64,000 bases of DNA, taken from NCBI RefSeq assembly GCF_025947345.1, contig NZ_CP110011.1, positions 3,844,001 to 3,908,000 on the forward strand. Direction: 5' to 3'. Shown in pieces: positions 51,669 to 59,712 of the stretch (positions are counted from its first letter, which is position 1; each line of letters starts with the position of its first letter). The DNA comes from Flavobacterium sp. N502536 (GTDB taxonomy: Bacteria; Bacteroidota; Bacteroidia; Flavobacteriales; Flavobacteriaceae). The notes under the pieces were generated by a model, which was given only the letters and a program-made list of their open reading frames with translations, searched no databases and was not told where the DNA came from. The translations under genes were made by a program, and so were the position numbers.

Positions 51669-52769
51669 ATGATGCGAAGAGTATTCAAATCGAGACCAAA
51701 CGATTCCTTTTGTCCTAAGATCGTATTTGTCTTGTTCCTGGTTTTTGTTTCTTTTTCTTCTTGGGGGCAACAGATAATTTGTTTTGGCAGTGTTAACCAT
51801 TATGGAGTCGACAGATCTGAGAATTTAGGTTTAGGAACGGTAGGTTCTGTGTATAATTGGATCGTTAAGGATTCACGTTTTGTTGGAAAAATACTAAAGC
51901 CTTATAAGGACAGAACGAATGAGATTACGATAGAATGGGGAGATACCCCACCCGGAGATTACCTTTTAGAGGTAAGTGAGGAGAATAATTATTGTACGAG
52001 TTTGAGCCAGATACTTTTAATCAAAGTTCTTCCTTTGCCATTTACCAATTTGGGAGATCAATATCTTTGCGTTGATCCTATTACAAATCAGGTACTGAAG
52101 CCGACTTTGATTGATACAAAATTATCAAAGGCATTGTATCAATTTAAATGGAAATGTGATGGAGTAACATTACCGGATATTGGTTCCAGAATTATGGCTG
52201 GTAAAACCGGAACGTATACGGTTGAAGTAACAGATCAGTTAACCGGTTGTGTGGCCAATGATAAGTCAGTTGTTGGTAAATCTTCCTCAGCTATTGCATC
52301 GGTAAAAGTGAAGAATATTTTTTTTGACATTCAGGAGATTATTATTTCAGTTACAAATGGTATCGGAAATTATGAATTTTCTATAGATGGAACTACTTTT
52401 CAGGATAACCCTTCTTTTTCGGTGTCTAAATCCGGGGTTTATCAGGTTACTATTCGCGATAAAAATGGTTGCAATCAGGTCTATTTAACGGCGCATGTCA
52501 TTAAATATCCTAAATTTTTTACGCCTAACAATGATGGTTTTAATGATGTATGGATGATAGAAGATCTATTACCTTCAATGAAACCTAAAATTAGTATTTT
52601 CGATCGATATGGAAAATTATTAAGAAGTATAGATACCATTGGAGAAGGTTGGGATGGAGAATATAATGGCATTGCAGTACCAGCTGATGATTACTGGTTT
52701 TTGATAGAGTATACCAATAGCGATGGAAATTCAGATTTATTTCGAGCACATTTTGCTTTAAAAAGATAA
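51669..52769 (+). CDS. Secreted protein with T9SS type B (gliding-motility-associated) C-terminal domain
   Basis: 366 residues. The signal peptide is followed by the same N-terminal domain as the preceding gene (ICFGSVNHYGVDRSENLG...SVYNWIV), then an Ig-like domain. The C-terminal type B sorting domain reads FFTPNNDGFNDVWMIED, ISIFDRYGKLL, GWDGEYNGIAVPADDYWFLIEY and FRAHFALKR. This domain directs export through the type IX system. It is the only member of the trio with a sorting domain. No PorP/SprF gene, the usual partner of type B proteins, is adjacent. Confidence 0.92.
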   Translation: MMRRVFKSRPNDSFCPKIVFVLFLVFVSFSSWGQQIICFGSVNHYGVDRSENLGLGTVGSVYNWIVKDSRFVGKILKPYKDRTNEITIEWGDTPPGDYLLEVSEENNYCTSLSQILLIKVLPLPFTNLGDQYLCVDPITNQVLKPTLIDTKLSKALYQFKWKCDGVTLPDIGSRIMAGKTGTYTVEVTDQLTGCVANDKSVVGKSSSAIASVKVKNIFFDIQEIIISVTNGIGNYEFSIDGTTFQDNPSFSVSKSGVYQVTIRDKNGCNQVYLTAHVIKYPKFFTPNNDGFNDVWMIEDLLPSMKPKISIFDRYGKLLRSIDTIGEGWDGEYNGIAVPADDYWFLIEYTNSDGNSDLFRAHFALKR

Positions 52770-52792
52770 TCGTTTTAGAAGTATTTGTACGG

Positions 52793-52822
52793 AACATCGG
52801 CCTTAGTGCGGGTGTTTTTTTT
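52793..52822 (+). terminator. Terminator after the type B protein (degenerate copy)
   Basis: AACATCGGC-CTTAGT-GCGGGTGTT followed by eight T: the stem of the 49233 terminator with mismatches, loop unchanged. Confidence 0.7.
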
Positions 52823-52960
52823 GAGGGAAATAAGAGTCATTTTCGGGTAGATAGTGAGCGTTTTTGCCGCTGTATTTTTTTGTTTCCTTCAGTAGAAAAT
52901 TGAATGTTGTTTCTGGCCGATATTACGAAATAAGATTGCGTTTTGATATAAAATAAGGGG
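52823..52960. repeat. Intergenic segment duplicated from 49267-49379, copy 2
   Basis: GTCATTTTCGGG, TTACGAAATAAGATTGCGTT and ATATAAAATAAGGGGA mirror copy 1 in order. Nothing further recognisable lies between here and the lipoprotein start at 53103. Confidence 0.55.
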
Positions 52961-53102
52961 AGTTGCTCTGTTTTTTTTGATGTGATAAGTTTGTGGTTTA
53001 TAGTTGTTTAATGTTTTTGAGTAAACATTTAACATTTTAATAAAGCAACCAAAGCAAGTCTTCGACATCTTCATAGTAATTAACAATTAATTATTATTTT
53101 AT

Positions 53103-53516
53103 ATGAAAAGTTTTAAATTTAAATCAGTTTTTGTAGTATTATTTTTAGCAATAGCATTAATCTCTTGCAGCAATGATGATGATGCACCAAGTATACCAGA
53201 ATCAATTACGAAGGTTGCTTTGGTAACAGAAGTAAAAGGTCCTGCGACGGGAAAGGTGAACGAAGAATTAAGTTATGATGTAACTTTTGTTGTAGATAAC
53301 GCTTGTGGGGAATTTAGTAAAATTAGCGACGTAACGATTGGCGGAGTAAAAGGATTACAAGTCGAAGCCAAATATCCAACAGGACCATGCACGACACAGG
53401 TTCCGGATCCTAAAAAGACGGTTTTCAAGTATAAAGCGACAACCAAAGGAACTTTCGAAATCAAATTCAAAAAATCGGAAACGGAATTCATAACGACAAA
53501 AGTGGTTATTGAGTAA
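53103..53516 (+). CDS. Small surface lipoprotein
   Basis: 137 residues. Lipoprotein signal peptide MKSFKFKSVFVVLFLAIALISC with the acylated Cys followed by SNDDD, an acidic lipoprotein export signal used in Bacteroidota for the cell surface. The mature part is one beta-sandwich-like domain (TEVKGPATGKVNEELSYDV ... TTKGTFEIKFKKSE) containing two Cys that could pair. It resembles the secreted Ig-like class but no family was recognised. Separate transcription unit with its own terminator. Confidence 0.8.
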   Translation: MKSFKFKSVFVVLFLAIALISCSNDDDAPSIPESITKVALVTEVKGPATGKVNEELSYDVTFVVDNACGEFSKISDVTIGGVKGLQVEAKYPTGPCTTQVPDPKKTVFKYKATTKGTFEIKFKKSETEFITTKVVIE

Positions 53517-53548
53517 ATGGACTTTTGATAAACAAGAGTTAGCTTATT

Positions 53549-53593
53549 AAACCATTTTGCAGATATGTTAAACCATTTGCAAAATGGTTTTTT
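53549..53593 (+). terminator. Terminator after the lipoprotein gene
   Basis: Stem AAACCATTTTGCA/TGCAAAATGGTTT around a 16-base loop, ending in T-rich sequence. Confidence 0.7.
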
Positions 53594-53669
53594 ACGAAAG
53601 TTGAAAATAAGTAACTAATTAAAAAACGGCTCAAAATAACTATCTTTAGGTCAGTAAAAGATTGTAAGT

Positions 53670-53915
53670 ATGGAAGCTTTAGAGTTAAGAAATAGTGTTT
53701 TAGAATATATAAATGTTGCAGATGAACGTCTTCTAAAAGTTATTAAAGCAGTTATTGAAAGTTATCAGGAGGAAGAAATAGTTGCTTTCTCAATTGAAGG
53801 AAAACCAATTACAAGAAGTACTTATAAGGCTGAATTAGCTAATGCAAAATTAGAAATTCAAAAAGGAGAATTTATTTCTCAGGATGATTTAGAAAGAGAA
53901 TCTGAGAATTGGTAG
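53670..53915 (+). CDS. Antitoxin-like small protein (orphan)
   Basis: 81 residues, helical and acidic, with the plan of Bacteroidota RelB/ParD-like antitoxins: a helical N-terminal half (LELRNSVLEYINVADERLL), then SIEGKPITRSTYKAELANA and an acidic tail ending ERESENW. In complete modules a RelE/ParE toxin gene overlaps the antitoxin stop; here only about twenty codons of such a frame remain. No DNA-binding motif is certain. Probably a residual antitoxin that may still repress its promoter. Confidence 0.6.
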   Translation: MEALELRNSVLEYINVADERLLKVIKAVIESYQEEEIVAFSIEGKPITRSTYKAELANAKLEIQKGEFISQDDLERESENW

Positions 53916-53968
53916 ATAAAGAAGTTGTTTACATTGCCGACTATTTTCAACAAAACGGAATGCTGTAA
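53909..53968 (+). pseudogene. Possible toxin-gene remnant
   Basis: A frame overlapping the antitoxin stop reads LVDKEVVYIADYFQQNGML then stops. The helical VVYIADYFQQNG is similar to the second helix of ParE/RelE toxins, and the overlap is what an operon toxin would show. Too short to be certain. Confidence 0.3.
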
Positions 53969-53977
53969 AACAGATAT

Positions 53978-54004
53978 AAAAGAGCGGAATAGGCTCTTTT
54001 TTTT
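53978..54004 (+). terminator. Terminator after the antitoxin-like gene
   Basis: Stem AAAAGAGC/GCTCTTTT with loop GGAATAG and trailing T-run. Confidence 0.8.
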
Positions 54005-54029
54005 ATAGTATTAAGTAAACAACACACAC

Positions 54030-54060
54030 TTTGCCATTCCTCTAAAAATTACTATTTTTG
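54030..54060 (+). promoter_or_regulatory. Promoter of aguB
   Basis: -33 TTTG 54030-54033 and -7 TATTTTTG 54053-54060 with 19 bases between: a textbook Bacteroidota promoter, 18 bases before the aguB ATG. Confidence 0.75.
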
Positions 54061-54078
54061 CACTCTAAATTTTATGTC

Positions 54079-54966
54079 ATGCCGAAAAGAAAGTATAAAA
54101 TCGCCGTAATTCAGTTAAATCTGAATGATGTTGCCGAGAATAATCTTAAAAAATGTATCAGCTGGGTAAAAGATGCTGCCAATAAGGGAGCTGAAGTAAT
54201 CCTGCTGCCTGAATTGTATAGCAGTCATTATTTTTGCCAAAGCGAAGATGTAGATAATTTTGCTTTAGCCGAACCACTTTACAGTACTTCGTTTATTGCT
54301 TTTAGTGCTCTGGCAAAAGAATTAGGAGTGGTAATTATTGTTCCTTTCTTCGAAAAAAGAATGGCAGGAATTTACCATAACAGTGCTTATATCATTGATA
54401 CTGATGGAACAGAAGCTGGTTTATACCGTAAAATGCACATTCCGGACGATCCGCATTTCTATGAAAAATTCTATTTCACTCCGGGTGATTTAGGTTTTCA
54501 GGCGATCGAAACTAAAAAAGGAAAAGTTGGTACTTTAATCTGCTGGGATCAATGGTATCCGGAAGCAGCACGTATTACTGCCTTAAAAGGAGCTGAGGTT
54601 TTATTTTACCCAACAGCAATTGGATGGCATCCAAAAGAAAAAGAAGAATACGGAGACAATCAATATGGAGCATGGATGAACGTAATGAAAGGTCATGCCG
54701 TTGCTAACGGAGTTTTTGTTGCCGCTGCCAACCGTATCGGATTAGAAAAATATATTGAAGGAACTGAAGGAATTCAGTTTTGGGGAGCCTCGTTTATTGC
54801 AGGACCTCAGGGTGAGATTTTAGCTCAGGCTTCTCACGATCAGGAAGAAATTTTAATTGCAGAAGTTGATTTGGATCTACAGGAAAATGTACGTCAGAAC
54901 TGGCCATTTTTCAGAGACAGAAGAATTGATGCTTTTGGAGATATTAACAAAAGAGCGATTGATTAA
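54079..54966 (+). CDS. aguB: N-carbamoylputrescine amidase
   Basis: 295 residues from ATG 54079; an upstream TTG is part of the -7 box. Nitrilase-superfamily Glu-Lys-Cys triad: Glu in EVILLPELYSSHYF, Lys in LYRKMHIPDDPHFYEKFYF, Cys in GTLICWDQWYPEAAR. Closely resembles plant and bacterial AguB. It hydrolyses N-carbamoylputrescine to putrescine. The partner enzyme aguA is 3.6 kb downstream. Confidence 0.94.
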   Translation: MPKRKYKIAVIQLNLNDVAENNLKKCISWVKDAANKGAEVILLPELYSSHYFCQSEDVDNFALAEPLYSTSFIAFSALAKELGVVIIVPFFEKRMAGIYHNSAYIIDTDGTEAGLYRKMHIPDDPHFYEKFYFTPGDLGFQAIETKKGKVGTLICWDQWYPEAARITALKGAEVLFYPTAIGWHPKEKEEYGDNQYGAWMNVMKGHAVANGVFVAAANRIGLEKYIEGTEGIQFWGASFIAGPQGEILAQASHDQEEILIAEVDLDLQENVRQNWPFFRDRRIDAFGDINKRAID

Positions 54967-55002
54967 TAAGTAAAAAATACCTTTATATAAAGGCAAAGAA
55001 GT

Positions 55003-55036
55003 AGAGGCTGTTTAATTTTAAACAGCCTCTTTTGTT
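55003..55036. terminator. Terminator after aguB
   Basis: Stem AGAGGCTGTTTAA with its inverse, followed by TTTTGTTTTTT. A near-identical hairpin lies at 55279, on the far side of the dispersed repeat. Confidence 0.85.
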
Positions 55037-55070
55037 TTTTTAGCAGAGACAAGATTGGTTTAAATTTTAG

Positions 55071-55216
55071 CTTCAATTCGACGCAGATAAAACGGATTTA
55101 CTTCGTAAAAACACGGATAGACACAGATTTTTTTCTCTTTTAATGAGTTTACAATTTTTAAGATCTGTTTTTATCCGCGTTTTCGTGATAGCGAATCCGT
55201 TTTATCTGCGTTGAAG
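55071..55216. repeat. Dispersed inverted-repeat element, copy 3
   Basis: 146 bp. The left arm CTTCAATTCGACGCAGATAA and on, and the right arm ending TTTTATCTGCGTTGAAG, are inverted repeats. The right arm contains TTTTATCCGCGTTTTCGTGA, with TAGCGAATCCG, matching the right arm of the 34137-34685 element. No ORF inside. Part of the 367-base gap between aguB and ompA that also holds two terminator hairpins. Confidence 0.75.
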
Positions 55217-55278
55217 TAAGATGTAGAATGTTAAAACCGCTTTCTGGACTTTAATTCAAATCTTAGGTATTTATATGC

Positions 55279-55315
55279 AAAAGAGACTGTTTAAATTTTT
55301 AAACAGTCTCTTTTT
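55279..55315. terminator. Terminator of the OmpA-family gene
   Basis: Stem AAGAGACTGTTTAAA with its inverse and T-run. Sequence very close to the 55003 hairpin (GAGRCTGTTTAA words). Confidence 0.85.
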
Positions 55316-55333
55316 ATACTAGCTTAGAATTGT

Positions 55334-56605
55334 TTATTTCACCTGGAAAGTAACTCTTCTTACGATTTGACGTGCTTCTTTAGATTTTTTGTTCACAGAA
55401 GTATCTTCACCGTTAGCAACTACATTTAATCTTGAAGCATCAATTCCTGCATTAGTTGCGATTTTTTTCACAGCTTCAGCTCTTTTTCTTGATAATTCAG
55501 TATTGTAACTAGAGTTTCCAATTTCATCTGCATATCCAATAATATCTGCTGATTTACCAGGATTGTTTTTCAGGTATTTCACTAAGAAATCAACACCAGA
55601 TAGAGAAGTATTGGTTGGTTTTGAAGAGTTGAAATCAAAGTATACGTTTACATATCCTCCGTTAATTAATTCTTCAACCGTTTTGTTTGTTGGAGCTGCT
55701 GCCTCGCTACCTTTTTTAGCATACGTTTTGTCTAAATAGCTTTCTAATTCATCCGGAACACCATTTTGATTGGTATCTATAGATTGACCTTTTGTATTTA
55801 CGGCAACTCCAGAGATTGTATTAGGTTCTAAATCATACAAATCGGCAACACCATCTTTATCAGTATCAATAAGATTAGTCTCAATAGTAGTAACTCGGTC
55901 TTCTAACTTGTTTAATCTTTCATTGTCTTCAGAATACCAGTCAGCATGTTTTTGGTTTTTACCTAAGTAAAAAGTCAAACCAACAGAAGCGTTTAACATT
56001 ACACCATCTAATGAACCGGTAGCTGGGACTCCTTTTCCATCAAAATTGTGATTTTGTCTTCCGTTAACAATACCTGTAAGGTCTCCCGTTAAAGCAATTC
56101 TGTTGCTTAATTTAACTTGACCTGTTAAACCCATAATTCCATGAGCCATGTAATCTTTACCGTCAAAACCTTTATCGCTGCTTAATTGCGAAACACCAAA
56201 ACCTCCATGTGCCAATAAGCCGAAAGTGTTAGTCCAGGTTTCAAAGTTTAAAGCTCTTCCAAGGTTAATAACCCCTTGTAAACTTGCTCTGTAATATTTG
56301 CTGTCAAATTCTGGGGTGTCTTTGCGTTCCTTAAATTGATCGTATCCAACATCCAGTTTCAAACCAAACTTAGGATTAAACATGTATCTTACCCCTAAAT
56401 CTGCGTGAAACGGACTAACTGATTCTGTTGAATAACCCGGTGTCATTGCTCTCATAGGCTTATTTAAACCACCATTCAATTCTATAGACCATTTATTGTA
56501 AGCAGGTTTGTCAATTGAAGACTGTGTCGATGTCGTTGCTGCGTTTTGTGCGCTGGCAGCGATTGATAGTAGTAAAAGTGATACTGAAGCTAATTTCTTT
56601 TTCAT
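55334..56605 (-). CDS. OmpA-family outer-membrane protein
   Basis: 423 residues from ATG at 56603-56605. Signal peptide (MKKKLASVSLLLLSIAASAQ), an eight-strand barrel (to about residue 220), a linker with thrombospondin type 3-like calcium loops (DTDKDGVADLYDLEPNT, DTNQNGVPDELE), and a C-terminal OmpA peptidoglycan-binding domain (VYFDFNSSKP, LSRKRAEAVKKI, GEDTS). A major porin-like structural protein linking outer membrane and cell wall. Single gene. Confidence 0.95.
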   Translation of the reverse strand: MKKKLASVSLLLLSIAASAQNAATTSTQSSIDKPAYNKWSIELNGGLNKPMRAMTPGYSTESVSPFHADLGVRYMFNPKFGLKLDVGYDQFKERKDTPEFDSKYYRASLQGVINLGRALNFETWTNTFGLLAHGGFGVSQLSSDKGFDGKDYMAHGIMGLTGQVKLSNRIALTGDLTGIVNGRQNHNFDGKGVPATGSLDGVMLNASVGLTFYLGKNQKHADWYSEDNERLNKLEDRVTTIETNLIDTDKDGVADLYDLEPNTISGVAVNTKGQSIDTNQNGVPDELESYLDKTYAKKGSEAAAPTNKTVEELINGGYVNVYFDFNSSKPTNTSLSGVDFLVKYLKNNPGKSADIIGYADEIGNSSYNTELSRKRAEAVKKIATNAGIDASRLNVVANGEDTSVNKKSKEARQIVRRVTFQVK

Positions 56606-56769
56606 GATATCCAAATTTTAATTTAATATAATTAGTGAGTCTTAATCTTTAAACTCATGACAAAATTATACTACCAGATTTAGATAGTGTTCTATTTGCT
56701 CTTACATAATTCCCATCTTTTGGGTTTTAATTATGTAAATACGTTAACAGAATCAAAATATTTGGGCAA

Positions 56770-56803
56770 AAAAGAGGGCAAAATTTAAATTTTGCCCTCT
56801 TTT
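56770..56803 (-). terminator. Terminator of the choice-of-anchor-I lipoprotein gene
   Basis: AAAGAGGGCAAAATT with its inverse AATTTTGCCCTCTTTT, two-base centre; very long stem, A/T flanks on both sides. Confidence 0.85.
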
Positions 56804-56822
56804 GAATTTGTATATGTGAAAG

Positions 56823-58343
56823 TTATTTTAAATCTGGCTGGTATATTTTTACCGTTCCATCTCCCTCACTACTAACGACTAACAAACTTCTTTTTGTCGG
56901 ACTTTTAGAAGCCGGAATAAAAAGTACCCCCTCAGGAGCATCGCCCGTTTTTACGGTTTGCAAATATTGCGGAGAAGTTGGGTTTGTTACATCATAAGTC
57001 ATAAAAGCATCTGATCTTTCTAAACCTACAAACAGAATATTTTGAGAACCCATTTTGGCAACCACCACAGCTTCTGGCTCAGAACCCTTGTCGTCACTGC
57101 GTTTGTCATCGTAAGTTCCAAGTTCGTTTGTTTTTTTATCTACATCATTTTTACTGTCATAAACAATTTTTCCTGTGTTTCCGTTCCAGATCGAGAAAGA
57201 ACGGGCTCCAAATGCTACCATTTCGTCAAGGTCACCGTCACCATCTGCATCGCCCATATCTGCGATAAGGTTTAGTCTTCCTAAATTAGTTTCCAGTTTT
57301 AAGGCAGCAGCATCGGGAAAGGCAGTTGCGTCCAGCTTCATGTCTTTCATTCTTTTTATATCGGTGTAAGCAGTATATTCACGGGCATCACCTTCGTTGG
57401 CAGTCACAAAATAAGGGACATTATTGGCTGAAAAGTGACTAATCGCATCTGGCATAAACATTCCTTTTACCTTCCATGGATTAAAAGCAATTTTATCGTC
57501 TTTATCACTTACATCGATAGCATTCTCAGCGGTATTGAAGTTTTTAAAACCTAAAGGATAGATCGCTGTGATGGTTTTTGAAGTTATATCTACTTTGGCA
57601 ACACCATTATTTTCCTGCAAAGTAACCCAGGCCGTTTTAGAATCATCGGATATCGTGATGTATTCAGGTTCAATATCTTGAGCAAAACTCTTCGCAAATT
57701 TTGAAATTCTAAAGCCATCCTTTTTTAAAGTTTCAGCCTGACCGCTAAAAGAACTGAAATCTAAAGTCGTAACAGCATAAGTAGCGGTTTCAATAATAGA
57801 AATTGTTCCGTTTGGATCCTGCGAATAATCGGTATTAGGTTCTCCTTCATTGGCTGTCATAATGTATTTTCCGTCTGGCGAGAAAGTAATCATATCCGGT
57901 AATGCACCAACAGTAACTTGTTTGATAAGGCTGTAATCGCTGGTATTAAAAACCACAACCTTTCCATTTCCTTGCTTGTTTACTGTCGATTCTAAAGCAA
58001 CGGCCAGTTTACCATCATAAACCGCAACACTATTAGAAGCGCCTTCGTATGGTGTTAAATCAATTTTACCAATTTTGGTTGGTTTTGTAGGATCGGAAAT
58101 ATCAATTACGTCAATTTGATTGGTTCCACTATTGTTTACTGTAAAAAGTCTTTTTGTTTTTTCGTCGTAGGCCGAAATTTCTGCAGCAGCTTCCCCGCCA
58201 ATGGTTATAGAACCAATTTCTTTGAATGATCCCGGATTTTCATTTACTACGACTTCAGGTTCCTGATTGTTTGAAGTTTCATCATTATTACAGCTCGCCA
58301 TTATAAATAAAGCAGCTAATAATGAAAGGCTTAAATTTTTCAT
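56823..58343 (-). CDS. Choice-of-anchor-I lipoprotein with beta-propeller
   Basis: 506 residues from ATG at 58341-58343. Lipoprotein signal peptide (MKNLSLSLLAALFIMASC) followed by NNDETS, mildly acidic and probably surface-directed. The mature part has seven-blade-propeller-like repeats (IDVIDISDPTKPTKIGKI, VVVFNTSDYSLIKQVTVG, ALPDMITFSPDGKYIMTANE) with a calcium-type loop (ADGDGDLDE). The family occurs in many environmental bacteria; a phosphatase-like role has been proposed for relatives but no catalytic residue is certain here. Stand-alone gene. Confidence 0.88.
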   Translation of the reverse strand: MKNLSLSLLAALFIMASCNNDETSNNQEPEVVVNENPGSFKEIGSITIGGEAAAEISAYDEKTKRLFTVNNSGTNQIDVIDISDPTKPTKIGKIDLTPYEGASNSVAVYDGKLAVALESTVNKQGNGKVVVFNTSDYSLIKQVTVGALPDMITFSPDGKYIMTANEGEPNTDYSQDPNGTISIIETATYAVTTLDFSSFSGQAETLKKDGFRISKFAKSFAQDIEPEYITISDDSKTAWVTLQENNGVAKVDITSKTITAIYPLGFKNFNTAENAIDVSDKDDKIAFNPWKVKGMFMPDAISHFSANNVPYFVTANEGDAREYTAYTDIKRMKDMKLDATAFPDAAALKLETNLGRLNLIADMGDADGDGDLDEMVAFGARSFSIWNGNTGKIVYDSKNDVDKKTNELGTYDDKRSDDKGSEPEAVVVAKMGSQNILFVGLERSDAFMTYDVTNPTSPQYLQTVKTGDAPEGVLFIPASKSPTKRSLLVVSSEGDGTVKIYQPDLK

Positions 58344-58430
58344 TGTTGTGTTTTTTAGTTTTGCCAAATGTAATTAGCAGATGCTGGTCGTATATTAAGG
58401 CTCTATTATTTTATCTTTAACTTAAGCTGT

Positions 58431-58496
58431 CAATTGGATAATTATCTAATTATCCAATTATCACATTGTATAATTTTCACATTATCTCATTATCTT
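58431..58496. repeat. ATTATC/GATAAT word array before aguA
   Basis: CAATTGGATAATTATCTAAT continues with TATCCAATTATCACATT and further ATTATC words; inverted and tandem short words, running to the aguA promoter region. Confidence 0.5.
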
Positions 58497-58523
58497 TGTG
58501 CACTTTCAAATTAGAACCTTTTT

Positions 58524-59564
58524 ATGTCAACAAATAATAGAAGATTTCCAGCGGAATGGGAGAAACAACAAGGAATTGTATTGTGTTTTCCGCATAACGG
58601 AAACGACTGGCCGGGAAAATACGAAGCTGTTCAATGGGCTTTTGTAGAATTTATTAAAAAAGTAGCCACTTTTGAAACCGTTTTTTTGGTGGTAGCCGAT
58701 GAAAAACTAAAAGAAAAAGTAGGCGAAATGCTGGAAAGAGCGCGCGTAAACGTAGCGAATGTTTCTTTCATTATTCATAAAACCAATAGAAGTTGGATGC
58801 GCGATTCCGGACCAATCATCGTTCAAAATGGTTCGAAAAGAGAAGCGTTGAATTTTAATTTTAACGGTTGGGCTAAATATAAAAATTACCAACTGGACAA
58901 ATTTGTTCCTTCTAAAATAGCTGATTTTATTGATGTTCCGCTTACACAGGTAATGTACAAAGGAAAACCTGTAATTGTAGAAGGTGGTGCAATTGATGTA
59001 AACGGAAAAGGAACCTTACTGACTTCTGAAGAATGTTTGATGCATCCTACGATTCAGGTTCGAAATGAAAACTTCACCAAAGAAGATTACGAAGCTGTAT
59101 TTAAGGAGTACCTGGGAGTTACCAATGTAATATGGTTAGGGGATGGAATAGAAGGAGATGATACACACGGACATATTGATGATTTATGCCGATTTGTGAA
59201 CGAAGATACTATTGTAACCATTGTAGAAACAGATAAAAACGATTCCAATTATAAACCTTTACAGGACAATTTGAAACGTTTGCAAAATGCGAAATTGGAG
59301 GATGGGAAATCACCAACGATTGTAGCTTTGCCAATGCCGAAGCGTGTAGACTTCGAAACCTTAAGATTGCCGGCCAGTTATGCTAATTTCTTAATTCTGA
59401 ATAACTGTGTTTTAGTTCCTACTTTTAACGACAGCAATGACCGTGTGGCTTTAAATATACTTTCAGAATGTTTTCCTGACAGAGAAGTGATCGGAATAAG
59501 TTGTATTGATTTTATCTGGGGATTCGGAACATTACACTGTTTGAGCCAGCAGATCCCGGCTTAA
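58524..59564 (+). CDS. aguA: Agmatine deiminase
   Basis: 346 residues of the guanidino-group-modifying (GME) family: WMRDSGPIIV, VEGGAIDVNGKGTLLTSEECL, GDGIEGDDTHGHIDDLCRF and the catalytic Cys late in WGFGTLHCLSQQ. It converts agmatine to N-carbamoylputrescine, the substrate of AguB. The start ATG is 18 bases after an A/T-rich leader. Confidence 0.96.
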   Translation: MSTNNRRFPAEWEKQQGIVLCFPHNGNDWPGKYEAVQWAFVEFIKKVATFETVFLVVADEKLKEKVGEMLERARVNVANVSFIIHKTNRSWMRDSGPIIVQNGSKREALNFNFNGWAKYKNYQLDKFVPSKIADFIDVPLTQVMYKGKPVIVEGGAIDVNGKGTLLTSEECLMHPTIQVRNENFTKEDYEAVFKEYLGVTNVIWLGDGIEGDDTHGHIDDLCRFVNEDTIVTIVETDKNDSNYKPLQDNLKRLQNAKLEDGKSPTIVALPMPKRVDFETLRLPASYANFLILNNCVLVPTFNDSNDRVALNILSECFPDREVIGISCIDFIWGFGTLHCLSQQIPA

Positions 59565-59571
59565 TAGGGAG

Positions 59572-59631
59572 CACAGATGGAATGGATTTTCACAGAGTGT
59601 AAAAAATCATTTTTAATACTTTTCATCTGTG
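59572..59631. repeat. CACAGATG...CATCTGTG hairpin repeat
   Basis: Ends are inverted (CACAGATG/CATCTGTG). The centre has A/T-rich words like the 36536 element. Directly after aguA. Confidence 0.5.
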
Positions 59632-59646
59632 GCGGAAATAAACATA

Positions 59647-59682
59647 AAAAAACCTTGTTAGTTTTCTAACAAGGTTTTTTAT
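59647..59682. terminator. Bidirectional terminator between aguA and fahA
   Basis: AAAAAACCTTGTTAG with its inverse, loop TTTT, T-run on one side and A-run on the other. Confidence 0.88.
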
Positions 59683-59712
59683 TTATATATCTTTCGATAT
59701 GACAGTATCTCT

